Positions 11,710-23,188 of a stretch of 64,000 nucleotides of DNA are shown here, piece by piece (position 1 is the first letter of the stretch; every line of letters starts with the position of its first letter). The translations under genes and the position numbers were made by a program. Source of the DNA: Fragilaria radians (lineage: Eukaryota > Bacillariophyta > Fragilariophyceae > Fragilariales > Fragilariaceae); assembly GCA_900642245.1 (NCBI GenBank), contig CAAAJI010000003.1, positions 1,018,876 to 1,082,875 of the forward strand, written 5' to 3'. The notes beneath the pieces were generated by a model. It saw only the letters and a list, made by a program, of their open reading frames with translations. It was not told where the DNA came from and did not search any database.

Positions 11710-12000
11710 AAACCGATAAAGCTCGTCATTCTGAATCAATAAGGCTGAAACTCACTAGTATGACTCTATTGGTAGTTATTTATAGTGCCAAGCCTACTAC
11801 ACATCGATACCATAAGCAGTTGTAGAGATAACTGCGTTTTCGTTAGGTAACGCTTTTTGTGCGAAAAACCGTGCTTTTCGTTGTTGTGATTGTATACTAA
11901 GCAGGAAAATCCTTAACTCACAGTAAGAAATTAGATTTTTCTTGTCGATTTACGTTTAGTCTATTTACTAATCTTTTCTTTTCTACGGCTGATAAGGTGA

Positions 12001-12279
12001 ATGAGCATCGGCAATAAGTCAACGCAGAACTGGTGGATATCTCATATGATGGCCTTTGGCATGGGCATCGCCGTGGGGCACAATTGGAATTTGGATGAGT
12101 TGAACGCGTATCGATCATCCCATGAAACATGGTCGTCCAAAATTCGTCGTCAGGCGACTCGTGCTGCAATGGCTATAGCATCAATGGCAGCTGTAGTCAT
12201 CATCCTTCGGATTAACATCAATCGCAATCATCGTGTTATAACAGTGGACTTACCAGTATCCGAATCTTCGAAATCGTGA
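12001..12279 (+). CDS. Small putative membrane protein, family unknown
   Basis: A 92-residue frame starting at ATG 12001. Its base composition is clearly richer in G+C than the DNA on either side, as for the real genes in this window. A short N-terminal hydrophobic stretch (HMMAFGMGIAVG, residues 15-26) and a longer one (AAMAIASMAAVVIIL, about 55-69) could be membrane segments, separated by a charged stretch. The last 20 residues are polar. I do not recognise a family. It could be a small organelle membrane protein or the last exon of something larger. No ribosome-stalling or transposon feature links it to the DDE fragment 290 bp upstream. Confidence 0.5.
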   Translation: MSIGNKSTQNWWISHMMAFGMGIAVGHNWNLDELNAYRSSHETWSSKIRRQATRAAMAIASMAAVVIILRININRNHRVITVDLPVSESSKS

Positions 12280-13329
12280 GAGTCATTGGTGTATTTACCA
12301 ATAGCTTATGAAATGTCAAGCACTTGCCGGACTACCATGTCAGTAAAGCATTGCGGTAATTGTACTAGAATTCAATATGAAATCGAAACATTTGTCTATT
12401 TCCATTCATACCCATAAAAAGTAAATGAATTGGTATCTTTCCAGAAGAGATTATACAGTGCTATAAATTGCAATCCCGAAGTGTTTCGAGATATGAAGAA
12501 GACGATGATTCGTAATTCATTATTTTATTGAAAAGCCTCAAATGAAGTGTTCCTAACTTCTATTACGAATCATCTGAAGTGAAGTCTCGAAGGCCGAAAG
12601 ATTAGTGGAATCTGGATCATGGAATAGAACAGTTAGAAACGGTTTTGAGTAGCTCAAGGCAAATGGATTACAAACCGTAGAGGGTGAGTTTTATAGATTG
12701 AATCCAAAAGTTTAAGTTTGATTAATTGCCCATGTATATGAGACTTATATTATAGAGCTAGTAATAAGCGCAGATTCGAACCTTTTGAAGTGATTGCCTA
12801 AGTATTGGTAATGAGTTGAAAAGATGAGTAAAAAAGTATGTTCCTCATGAAATGATTCCACCAGATTGTTGAGCTGCTAATCTGTAGTAATGCGAGAGAT
12901 GTCGGGCATTTTCAATGCCACGGTAAGATTAATCGATGGCCCAAATCACTTTGCCATGATCATTCAGAATTAATAAAGTCGGCCATAAGGGTGAATTCAT
13001 GAACCCAACTGAAGATCTGATGTGAATTTGAAATTGAAATGGCTTTATGAGATCTAGGTACAAAAGAAGTACCCCAATTCCATCAGCATTAATTTTTCCA
13101 GAGGCCTCTTGATGCGTTAGAAACCATATCACTCTTAGCCGTGCTTGACATTAAACCTGTAAACGTGGCTAGAAACCCAGTTCTATAAACAACTTGTTAC
13201 AAATGTTAAGGATGGCCTCAATCGGGTTTTTGCTGGTCAACCACCTTATCAGATAATTCAATAATTCCGATACTCTATTCGTATACATTTGTTCCGCAAA
13301 GATAAACATTTTTATGACTCTCATCATTT
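12280..13329. other. Intergenic, no gene seen
   Basis: AT-rich. A 67-codon minus-strand frame at 12929-13132 has no recognisable content. The minus strand might continue the Gypsy remnant found at 13330-13612, but no motif was identified. Confidence 0.45.
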
Positions 13330-13612
13330 TTATGAGCTATTCAGTGTATAGCCCTCCTCATCTTCATCACTACTACTGTTTAAGTTAATTTCAGTAGTGA
13401 GGAGATATGCAACCTTCCAAATCTTGTCCTTTATAGTCTTATCAACTACGTTTTTCTGGTTAAATTTTTGGGACCAAAGCGCAAGACTTCTTCCTAAGAA
13501 GTGGCTCTTTCTGAATTTCAAAATTCCTTTTTTCTGCAGTTCAAATATAGCAATCATAGCAAAATTAGCCTGTTGTGATTTTTTGTTATACTGGTGTCAC
13601 CGCTGAATCAAA
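13330..13612 (-). pseudogene. Gypsy gag C-terminal fragment
   Basis: The minus strand reads, in one frame, a degraded zinc knuckle (stop-HQYNKKSQQ, where the better copy at 29893 has CHVCDKNNN), then IAIFELQKKG, then TTEINLNSSSDEDEE. The related gag in this window (29063-30130) has the order CHVCDKNNN, AVAHLKKSKKGRFEARK, STETVNLTASSDDDDE, with nearly the same spacing. The match of the acidic serine tail and of the lysine-rich block supports homology. Only the last third of gag is present. Confidence 0.55.
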
Positions 13613-13909
13613 GATTTCTTTTATTTTCCTATTTTTTGTAAAATGTTTTTTATGAGCAAAATGTAGTTTAACCACTGTTGTTGCGCTAGATCTTCTCCAA
13701 ACTCTCGAAGTGCTGAAATTTAGGCGCAGAGGTAAATCTTATTTTATAAATGTCAACACTTGTTGCCGCCATTGCTTAATGTAGGCTTTGGAGACTTGGC
13801 TTGATTTATTAATTCTGGATCAAATAATAATGAGCCAACTCCTTAAGAGACTGTTTCAGGGAAAAATATCAAAAAGTGGTTGAGATAATTCAACCTTTCT
13901 AACACCTGT

Positions 13910-14749
13910 NNNNNNNNNNNNNNNNNNNNNNNNNNNNNNNNNNNNNNNNNNNNNNNNNNNNNNNNNNNNNNNNNNNNNNNNNNNNNNNNNNNNNNNNNNN
14001 NNNNNNNNNNNNNNNNNNNNNNNNNNNNNNNNNNNNNNNNNNNNNNNNNNNNNNNNNNNNNNNNNNNNNNNNNNNNNNNNNNNNNNNNNNNNNNNNNNNN
14101 NNNNNNNNNNNNNNNNNNNNNNNNNNNNNNNNNNNNNNNNNNNNNNNNNNNNNNNNNNNNNNNNNNNNNNNNNNNNNNNNNNNNNNNNNNNNNNNNNNNN
14201 NNNNNNNNNNNNNNNNNNNNNNNNNNNNNNNNNNNNNNNNNNNNNNNNNNNNNNNNNNNNNNNNNNNNNNNNNNNNNNNNNNNNNNNNNNNNNNNNNNNN
14301 NNNNNNNNNNNNNNNNNNNNNNNNNNNNNNNNNNNNNNNNNNNNNNNNNNNNNNNNNNNNNNNNNNNNNNNNNNNNNNNNNNNNNNNNNNNNNNNNNNNN
14401 NNNNNNNNNNNNNNNNNNNNNNNNNNNNNNNNNNNNNNNNNNNNNNNNNNNNNNNNNNNNNNNNNNNNNNNNNNNNNNNNNNNNNNNNNNNNNNNNNNNN
14501 NNNNNNNNNNNNNNNNNNNNNNNNNNNNNNNNNNNNNNNNNNNNNNNNNNNNNNNNNNNNNNNNNNNNNNNNNNNNNNNNNNNNNNNNNNNNNNNNNNNN
14601 NNNNNNNNNNNNNNNNNNNNNNNNNNNNNNNNNNNNNNNNNNNNNNNNNNNNNNNNNNNNNNNNNNNNNNNNNNNNNNNNNNNNNNNNNNNNNNNNNNNN
14701 NNNNNNNNNNNNNNNNNNNNNNNNNNNNNNNNNNNNNNNNNNNNNNNNN
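13910..14749. other. Assembly gap (840 N)
   Basis: A run of N from 13910 to 14749. Open frames spanning it are meaningless. The gap lies between the two transferase copies, so their spacing and order depend on scaffolding. Confidence 1.
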
Positions 14750-16319
14750 TAGCACAAATACCGCTTAAATAGCTTTCGGCACTCAGACAGCCCTTTTATG
14801 CATGTATTCTAAACCTACATCTCCAACTTCACATTTCAAGAGACCGTCTCAATCGTATTGACAATTTAACTAAGTATAGAATGATCAATGCTTATAACCG
14901 TTTGACTCTTGAAATAAAGAATTATCCTTTTTGTTGACATAAAGGGTATTTCAGAGACACATGATTTATCTGTTAAATGATACATGCAGCATTGAACCCC
15001 ATATTTCTATTGCTATTGATACTATCTTTTCAGAATATTGTGTTGCAAGTTCAGTATACATAGAATGAAACCAGCACTTCTAACCTAAAATAAATTATAC
15101 TGTTTCATGTCATTAAAGGATTTGTTTTATCAAAGAATTTGGTAATAATTCTTTTCCACTTGTTTTTTAGTAGCCTACAATAGCTGAATGAACGAAGGTC
15201 TAATCATGTGAGCCATAATACAGACAGTTCCACAGTTGAATGACTGGCTGCAGTAAAATCTTGAGAAAGTATGGTATACCTTAAGTGAATCGATATATGC
15301 AGTAAGTCGATATACACATAAAGATAGCCAAGTATCGCCTAAGGCCGATGAAAAAGGGCTGAAGAAGTTTTCAAATTTAGCGACGCGGAACGTCTTTATG
15401 TGGATATTAGAGCGTTTGTCATTGATAGAAAATTTCATTTTTTCCAAGACCTGTTGGGATTTTAGGACTTGAGACTGAATCGAATAGAAAGGTCAAAATC
15501 CTTTGGATACAACAAATCGTCAAGGAGCCAACACTGGAGACACGTTTACGTCCTCTGCGGTAACATTTGAAGCAAAAAGTAATACTTGACCTTATCAGAT
15601 GTGGTTTTCATGTCTCACTCGGTTTTCTTTACAAATAACTGCTCCTATTCTGCATCATGTGGCTTTGGCTCTTGGGCTTTATGAGAACCCCACGAGAAAC
15701 TGATTTGAACAAGGCATCCTCCACTTTGGTGTGTTGCAGTGCAGAAAGTTGGCTTCTCCAGCTAGCCTAATTCCTTTCTCCACAAGAAATTAATTCTCTG
15801 TAATCAAATCAATAGTGATAAAATTGGCTGTATGGGTTTGCTCTTCAGTAGCAAAATTCATAAATGAAGACAATTCTGTAGTTCAAGATTGTCTTAGTAG
15901 CTGCTGGTGTCTTCTAGATGACAGGCATCTTAATTAGCTCTGTAAGTGCTTTTCCAGTGTCACCTCATATTCCTTTCCAATGCAATCCCTAAAATTTACG
16001 TAGGGGTTCGAATACGAATTGGAGTGAATTGAAAACCGAAGATTCACCAATTGTCTGCTCAAGATGTGGTGCACATGATCATAACATAAGGACATGAGAG
16101 GTGACAGGGGTAGACGCCATTAATAAATTTATCATATACTCATTCTACTCTGCCCTTTGTCCATTACGATTTTTTAAAATAGAAAAGATGTTCGATTTAT
16201 GTTAATATTTTCAGTACTAGTATTTTTGTAAATTGTTAAATGAAATTTTAGTTGCACTGGGTTAGTCGCTCTATCTCCACTTTAAATTTTTGACCCCCGA
16301 CAGTCATCCGAAAGCAATA
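14750..16319. other. Intergenic, no gene seen
   Basis: No gene or repeat recognised. It contains the presumed promoter of transferase copy B; it has no similarity to the sequence upstream of copy A. Confidence 0.5.
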
Positions 16320-17892
16320 ATGGCGATGAGAGAGAACGCACGACCTCTGGGAGAAGCAGCCTTCGTCGGTTTGTTGCTTAGTGGAGTCTTTGTTGTGGTG
16401 ACTCTACTGTTCTTACTATGCTTCGCTGTGTCGAATCCAATGCATCTTCGGTCTGGAGGCGCAATAGTTTCAGTAGAACGTTTGGTCGAAGCCAAGGATT
16501 CTGAATTTACACTACGAGACAAAGTCATAGACAATGGTTTACGAGGAAAACTGGGTAGTATTGATTCTATACAACCTCCTCCTGAGATATCTGAGGATGA
16601 AGATCTCGTTACTGTTGACGAAACCATTTCTATTTTGGACGACTTCCTTCATAGCCTTCACAAAGGTCTGAGTGATGAGGCCAATGGAAGTCGAGACTTT
16701 CGCAAGTATCATCAAATATATCACGACCTTGCGGTAGAAAAACTTTACAATTATGACTTACGCTACTTCAAGCATATGCCAAGGCGTAGAGATGATGACT
16801 CTATTTATTTGTCAGTGGCATCTTATCGTGATGAAAACTGTTTCAATACGCTAAAAAGAGCATACAAATATGCCACTAATCCGAATAAGCTCAATGTGGG
16901 CTTAGTTCAACAAAATTGTGTAGCAAACTGCATGAGTGGTGTTCTGGTGGGTGGAAAAGTTGAGCCAGTACCACCTGATGATGACTGCTATCAACTGTTT
17001 TGTAGTTCAGAGATTGGAAAGCCTCATTGTGATTCGGGGCGTGTTCGAGTACTGGCATGTCAATGAGACCGAATCTCTCGGGCCTTACACAGCGCGCTAC
17101 TTTGCATCGAAACTTTGGGATGGTGAGTCGTGGTTCATGCAGATTGATTCTCATATGAGCTTTGCTCAAGGGTGGGATAGTGATTCAGTTACGATGCTAT
17201 TACGAGCTCCATCCGATAAACCTATAATTTCGCATTATCCTCCGGAATGCGACGAAGTAAACTTTACCCGCGCTAGGCTCAAGCCTGCACCCCGCATTTG
17301 TGGGGCTATCTTCTCAGATTCCGACGTGGAACACCAGATTGTGAGACTTGACGAATGCGATGTCTACGACAAAACACATTTGGATATTCCTCGATTTGCC
17401 CCTTTTGTAGCAGCAGGATATTTTGTGGCACATTCCGACTTCCTACGGGACGTTCCCTTTGATCCTTTCTTACCCTGGGTGTTTATGGGAGAGGAAATAA
17501 TCATGTCGGCACGACTCTGGACATTTGGCTACGATATATTTTCACCAACTCATTCCGTTGTTGGTCACATGTATGTGAGACGTCATAAACCTAAATACTG
17601 GGAATCTGTTTGGAGATTTTTGGGCGATGGCATGGATGGTTTCATTGAAGAAATGGTAATTCATCGTCTGAAGTATCAACTTGGCTACATTGAATCTTCG
17701 CCAGATCTGGTTTGGCCCAGCAAGATCTTCTATGGCTTGGAACAGTATACGATGGGAAACGTGAGGTCTGTGAAAGATTATATGGAAATGGTCGGGCTTG
17801 ATCCCATCCAAAAAAAGGCCAATACCGCTGAATGGTGCCAAAAAGGCCAACCCCCAGGATTTAACCAAGATAAGGCTTCCTTGTACAACTAA
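16320..17892 (+). CDS. GNT1-type GlcNAc transferase-like protein, copy B, with the same +1 frameshift
   Basis: Paralogue of the gene at 5323-6910, same predicted role: membrane-anchored GlcNAc-type transferase. ATG 16320 gives MAMRENARPLGE; copy A lacks the first two codons. The first 990 bases counted from 16326 are identical to copy A. The frame ends at TGA 17064-17066 and the conserved sequence resumes in the +1 frame (skip at about 17055) and runs to TAA at 17892, about 523 residues in total. Downstream of 17316 the copies differ in patches, many changes silent (for example C/T third positions near 17542-17560), so both 3' halves appear to have been under protein-level constraint. The C-terminus is 7 residues shorter than copy A. 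The frameshift may be real recoding, a recent lesion spread by gene conversion, or an assembly or consensus error. Confidence 0.78.
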
Positions 17893-19255
17893 CTTAGAAG
17901 ACTTCTCCAACACTTTGTGACATCTAAATACCGGAATCCACTTCATCATCCTAAATATATAATTCTCAGTCTCGATTTCCAAATTCTTTTAATGTTGATT
18001 AGTGTCAGTCCATTCACTGAACCGCCCAAAATGGAGGTGGAGAGTAGCGTTCGCAAAAATGACGAGGTTATTCCTGTATATTGGAGCCGCGAAAAAATGG
18101 TTCAGGATAACTCGAGACTTGAGAATCTTCAATTTTGTTAGAACAATTTTAAATAAATTATGAAATATTTTTCAGCAATCGTCAAAAGAATGATGCATTT
18201 ATAATCCATTCGATATGGAAGATCCAAACACTGTAGCTTCGAAGAATTGAAAGGATTGTATTTTTCCCATTTTTTAATCGTTCAAGTTTTGATATCAAAG
18301 ACTTTGCTTAGATTACATCCAATGCTAGATTTTGCTTAGGGATGAGTGAGAAAGCTAAAATTGATTTCCAAAGCAAATATAGACAAAAACCATGGCTTTG
18401 ATAAGTGAATAAACTACTAACCTGAGATTTTTTTTCTTTCTTTCATTTGGTGATTAGAAAATGTGCACGAATCAACAAAGCAAACTGCTATTGAAGCCTT
18501 TTTAATCATTCTTCAACAAATATAGACGAACAATTAGAGTTTTTGTTACATGTTCTTGAAGGCCAGTCAATCTCTATTTTGACGTCTCTAACTTTTGTTT
18601 GGCTGAATTTATTCTCATTGCTGCTTTAGTTCGCCGTTTTGTGGAAATCGGCATTTTGTCAGCTTCTCCATTGCTCTCATTTTTAACACAGATTTTGGGC
18701 AATGTCGCTCGTGCACTCACAAGACAGGCGAGTTACGTTACCTTTCACTGAAACGTCTTCTACTTGTGTGTCTCTATGTCATGTTTGCCATTAAAGAAAT
18801 AATTGATTTGCCACCAGAATAATTGAAGTTAAGAATACTTGTAACTCTATAATGCAAACAAAGAGGATCACATTTCTTCCCGTTCTATAAAACCGTCATT
18901 TTTTGCGGTCCATGCCGTGACAAAAACTTGAGGTCGTGGAAGCAACCATGATAGTTGGACAGTTTTCACTTTCACCTTTTATCAGCTATTGAATGCGAGA
19001 ATGCAGTACACCTAATTGTTTATGAAGTTGTCATGACATTTCAATTTTGACCCAAAGGGTTGCGGCGTGAAGACTTTTTTTATTATTTAGATGTTCTTAA
19101 TCCATCAACCTTGGATGCACACAACACTTCATATTGACAAATAGATTCTATGCCTAAATACCAGCTTCGAACCTTGTACATTGCTTGAATTACGACAAAT
19201 CATCAATGCATGGGAAAGAGAAACGAGGCATAGATTAGTTGTCTTGCCCTTTGGT
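17893..19255. other. Intergenic, no gene seen
   Basis: Short frames only (for example 17917-18141), none recognised. It contains the 3' sides of transferase copy B and of the minus-strand LITAF-type gene. Confidence 0.5.
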
Positions 19256-19759
19256 TCACACACGTTTTTTTCGGTTCCAAGGGTATTTTCGATATGCGAT
19301 TCTGTAGTTGCAGCTCCGACAGTAATGTTCAGTGGATTTCATTTCCGGCACCACAAAAGGTAACCAGCATAATGGCCAAGCCACAAGATAAGAAACCAGA
19401 ACTGTGCTCCAAGTAAAGGCAGTGACATGTTGCTCTACTCGAGTCCTGGTTTGCTGGCTACAATTTGGGCAGGTAGTAAGCACTGAGAATCTGGCGAAAG
19501 AGAGAGATAATGGGAAGAAAAATCGAAGCATGAGGAATGAGGACAAACCTAGAAGTCGCCTCTTTCTTATAAACAAGACCTCAGTCATCTGCTTCACCAT
19601 AATCAACGGAGAAAAAACGTACCTGCCGAATCCATCTGGAGACGTTAGTGTTGCGACTGGAGCAGACGCCGTAATGGGAGGTCGGTAATCAGGATTCCTG
19701 GGAGGGACATGAGAATTCTCAAGCCGTACTGCCTGCGCAATCGGATATTTCTCTACCAT
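19256..19759 (-). CDS. LITAF-like zinc-ribbon membrane-associated protein
   Basis: Two-exon model: exon 1 19759..19623, intron 19622..19491 (132 nt, GTACGT..CCAG), exon 2 19490..19256, giving 123 residues. The protein has a Pro-rich N-terminus, then the LITAF-type domain: TCPNCSQQTRTRV (CPxC knuckle), a hydrophobic hairpin-like insertion (VLVSYLVAWPLCWLPFVV) and HYCRSCNYRIAYR (second CxxC knuckle). Proteins of this family sit on the cytosolic face of late endosomal and Golgi membranes and take part in endosomal sorting. The intron is a multiple of three and lacks an in-frame stop, so an unspliced message would add 44 hydrophobic and basic residues just before the zinc knuckle. The family call is strong; the exon boundary is chosen by splice signals and frame. 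Confidence 0.75.
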   Translation of the reverse strand: MVEKYPIAQAVRLENSHVPPRNPDYRPPITASAPVATLTSPDGFGRYVFSPLIMVKQMTEVLFIRKRRLLGLSSFLMLRFFFPLSLSFARFSVLTTCPNCSQQTRTRVEQHVTAFTWSTVLVSYLVAWPLCWLPFVVPEMKSTEHYCRSCNYRIAYRKYPWNRKKRV

Positions 19760-20779
19760 TTTTCATGAGATAACAGGCATCAAACGCACACTAGAGCGAA
19801 ATAACGATGGAATTTACCTGAGTTAGTCATTTGCTCTTGATTTTGTTGAAACATTGATGCCTTGCAAAATGAGGTTGTGCTATGGACTGCTATCGCAAGA
19901 AAAAACTTACTCCCGTTTAAAAAAATTGTCAAACGTAAAATACTGATGTCGTCATTTTGACGACATCCATAACACACATTGGTCAGGATGTACTTGAGTT
20001 ACAACTCTTAAAAAGTCAATGATCAAAAATTCATATTTTTATTCACTCATTACTTCTTCACCACGCTTTCAAAGAGACGACCACATTAACGGTCAACCAA
20101 TTGATACAATCTGTAACTCCAAAAGTGTTGACTCAAGGATAGAAGTCTTCTTACACCTAACATGAACCTATTAGAAAATGACACATCTATGCAAATAGCC
20201 AACCCTTGAGATGTGTTTCAAAATGTTGTGAACTATGTTGTTACAGAGACATGCCTCAAGATCTCCCTAAAATGTGTTCTAGACGCGTCAAAGGCTATAA
20301 AATGAGACACACCTATAATTATTAGGAAGAATAAATACAAATGAATAAAAATTGGAATTAGAACATTTCGTTCAGTATGATGATTAAACCACCGCCAATG
20401 ATCAAGTATTGTTTCTTTCATAAAAAATCAAAGAGAGTAAAAAAACAAAGATAAGAAGAAAAAGGGGAGAAAAACACGAACATTACGCGAGCATCATTTG
20501 CGCAGTGCTTTCATCCCTGGAGTAGAAATTAGTTCTCATGTTTCTCGTAATTATGAAGTAGATAAAGACTGTGGCTGAAAAAAGTATCAACGCGATATAC
20601 TAAAATGCATTAGATAGCTTCAAAAAGGTATTCAAAAGCGATTTTGGTTAAATCCTAACTCAATTGAATAATGGTGCAGTAAATGCTACAAATTAATGTA
20701 AGGTAGTAACGTTACACTGACTAATCACAATTTTAGGAAAACAATCTTCAAGAAATCATGTTTTTCTTATCCACTTATA
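19760..20779. other. Intergenic, no gene seen
   Basis: AT-rich upstream region of the LITAF-type gene. Short frames at 19780-19977 and 20233-20421 (minus) have no recognisable content. Confidence 0.5.
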
Positions 20780-21210
20780 CTTTTCGCGACAAAATCTAGC
20801 AAACATCTATGAACATGTTAAATGTCCTCAACCATTACTTTGCTTCCCTCAAGAGTCATTATAGTAGCTAGATCAAGATGAAATCACTGATATTTTAGAT
20901 CAAGCTAAGATTGATATTTTAGATCAAGCTAAGATTGATATTCTAGATCAAGCTAAGATTGATATTTTAGATCAAGCTAAGGACAATAATAACCAAGTTA
21001 TTTGTTAAAATAGGTATATCTAATGAGTATTGCGACCACAGCTGTTACTACTATGACAAAACAGCCTCCACAATGCTGCGATTGCGGAGCCATAACATTA
21101 CTTTACCAGAGAAGCACTAGCTTTGAAGCTATAAGAATTCCTTGGCTTTTGTTTTCGAAGATAGCAATTCTATTATATTATAATTTGTGGTAGCAAAATC
21201 ACCTTGGCTA
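20780..21210 (+). pseudogene. Gypsy gag remnant containing a minisatellite
   Basis: No long frame, but the plus strand aligns with the gag at 29590-29690. Here the frame reads LLCFPQESL, two stops, then LDQDEITDILDQAK; there it reads LLFFPEENPKQLDLDKIIEI followed by LDQAK. The two stops fall exactly where the better copy has Lys-Gln codons (AAG to TAG, CAG to TAG). After the 24-bp repeats come a degraded zinc-knuckle-like CYYYDK near 21040 and KNSLAFVFEDSNS near 21140, which fit the C-terminal part of such gags. The order is conserved. Confidence 0.6.
20889..20981 (+). repeat. 24-bp tandem repeat, about 3.9 copies, in frame with gag
   Basis: Units at 20889-20912, 20913-20936, 20937-20960 (one T-to-C change) and 20961-20981 (partial). 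Each unit is eight codons, DILDQAKI, and the array is in the same frame as the gag remnant around it, whose own copy of this motif is the first unit. Confidence 0.95.
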
Positions 21211-23188
21211 CAATTGATGTACTGCTGAAAGAGCACGGCTTGTGACCTGTTAATCCCTTGAATTCAATTTAAAGGTACAAACAACTTGGTTTTTCAATGC
21301 GGGTGACTGTTCTGAGTTATCCACCATTTATGACATGATAATTGTCAAAGACACACTCAGAGAATAATTGAGATTATAGTATAGACTCAATTCCAATGAA
21401 ATACCGATTTATTGCGAGAAGACAGAAGTCTTTGATTATAGCCGAAAAAAGGAATATGGTTCTACTTAGATTCTAGATAAAGAATATAAACATTCAATCA
21501 TATCTGAAGTCATCTAGTGACAAATGAAAGCCCCAATCCAGAGGAACAACATCAATGCTCCAAAAATACAAGTATCTCTTGATAGTTACATCGGGAATTC
21601 AATATTGAACCTAAATGCCCTTACCTTTACTGTTCCAGCATCAGTGGAGAAAAATGCAGAAAGGCTTTGACACAATGTGAAATACCATGCATCAAATTCT
21701 AGGTAATTTTCAGAGCAAATTTAATTTATGGGATATTGGATTACCGACCAATATAATCAGCACGTACATAAAAGATTGAAGCCATCTTTATAGCTGGAAT
21801 TTTCGCTTTGAGACGACAGCAGCCTTTCAGCTCACAGTGTGCCCTCTAAAAAAACTACTATCCTCAAATTATGTTCATTTTGATGCTTTGTATCTCTTTA
21901 AATCTTACATGAAGCTTTGTGCTCTGTCGTTAGGTTTTCTGTGTATAAACTACCACAATTTCATGTTCTAATTTGGCTCACCATTACATAGGAAGTTTGT
22001 AAATTTCAGACAATTCTAACGTGTTATTCACATACAGGGGAAACGATGCTCAACGTCACTCTATACGGTAGAAGATACTCAATATTATTTTACAACTACT
22101 TGGACAAGCTCTAAGTGCCCTTGCTTGATTAAGATTCATCAACTGATGGTGCCCTTCACCGGCAATCAAATTGGAGAATTTACCATTGGAATGCTGGTTC
22201 AAAATTGGCATGGATTGCACCAGTTTAACAGTTATCATGCAAAAGTTTTCAGACAAGCTCTTAATGATGATTTCAATTCCTCATGTTACAGAACGAATTG
22301 GTAATCTTTGTTGACAGCAGAACCAAATTTCTACGATACAAAAAAGTGTCTCGTTGCAGTCAAAGAGTACTTGTTTCTTAATCTCACAAGTTGTAATTGT
22401 TGTGCATACAGTTTCTCTATAACATTACTGCCTAGCATAATGTCCAAAATTAAGCATCAGAAGAACTACTTCTAGTACTCCCCCATTAGCCTATGATATT
22501 TTATATTCTCATAATTGATGCAATTCTAAATTATAGCACTTTCAGAAACTATACAATAATGCAGATTCATCAGATCACAATAGAGTTCCTTTTAAAGAGC
22601 TTGTTGGGAAGAAAAAGTCTTTAAAACTGATGCTTGTATTGGCAGCACTAGGTCACTTTCCAACTCTTTGTCAAATCTGAGAAGATTTGGCTACAGCATT
22701 TCGAAATAATGCCGCTGTCGAATCCGTTTTTCTATAATAGTACGGAAGAAGGATAATACAGAAAGTCGCTTACAGACTCCTTAATGGAATTAATTTTACA
22801 CTCAAAAGAAGTATCAGTCACTAAAGAAATGGCGTTATCAACTATGCACATGAATAAGATATGATAACTGCTCAATTATTTTCAATAAAAGACTTCTTCT
22901 TTTCCTATTATCCATTATCCCCCCAATTAATCTTTCGCGAAAGCTTGTAAGCAACGTTCGTTAACGCTTTGACAGAGGAGTACCAGAAACAAATGAACCC
23001 GATACTATACATACCGTTGCACTGTAGGGTAACCGTTTTGTGTATTCCTACGGACCATGTTTCAAGGAAGTTCTAATTCAGATAAAAATTCAACGACTCA
23101 AAATAATTGCAGTGCCTGCTTCCCATCATTGGGCTCTATTCCAGCAAAAGCCAACACGGTGTTGATACAACATTAGAATTCACTTACC
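21211..23188. other. Intergenic, no gene seen
   Basis: AT-rich, possibly containing unrecognisable remains of the retroelement to the left. The last part is upstream sequence of CHMP2. Confidence 0.45.

Noticed and set aside
12765..12785. tRNA-type B box (GGTTCGAATCT on the minus strand)
   Set aside because: The flanking bases do not form a T-stem or an acceptor stem and there is no A box at the right distance. Similar isolated matches at 9414 and 16007 were rejected likewise.
13843..14757. Long minus-strand open frames of about 300 codons
   Set aside because: They consist of N from the assembly gap and are not coding.
20889..20981. CRISPR-like array
   Set aside because: Units are contiguous without spacers and lie in a eukaryotic gag remnant; it is a minisatellite. 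The 23-bp array at 41998 is rejected as CRISPR for the same reason (no spacers).
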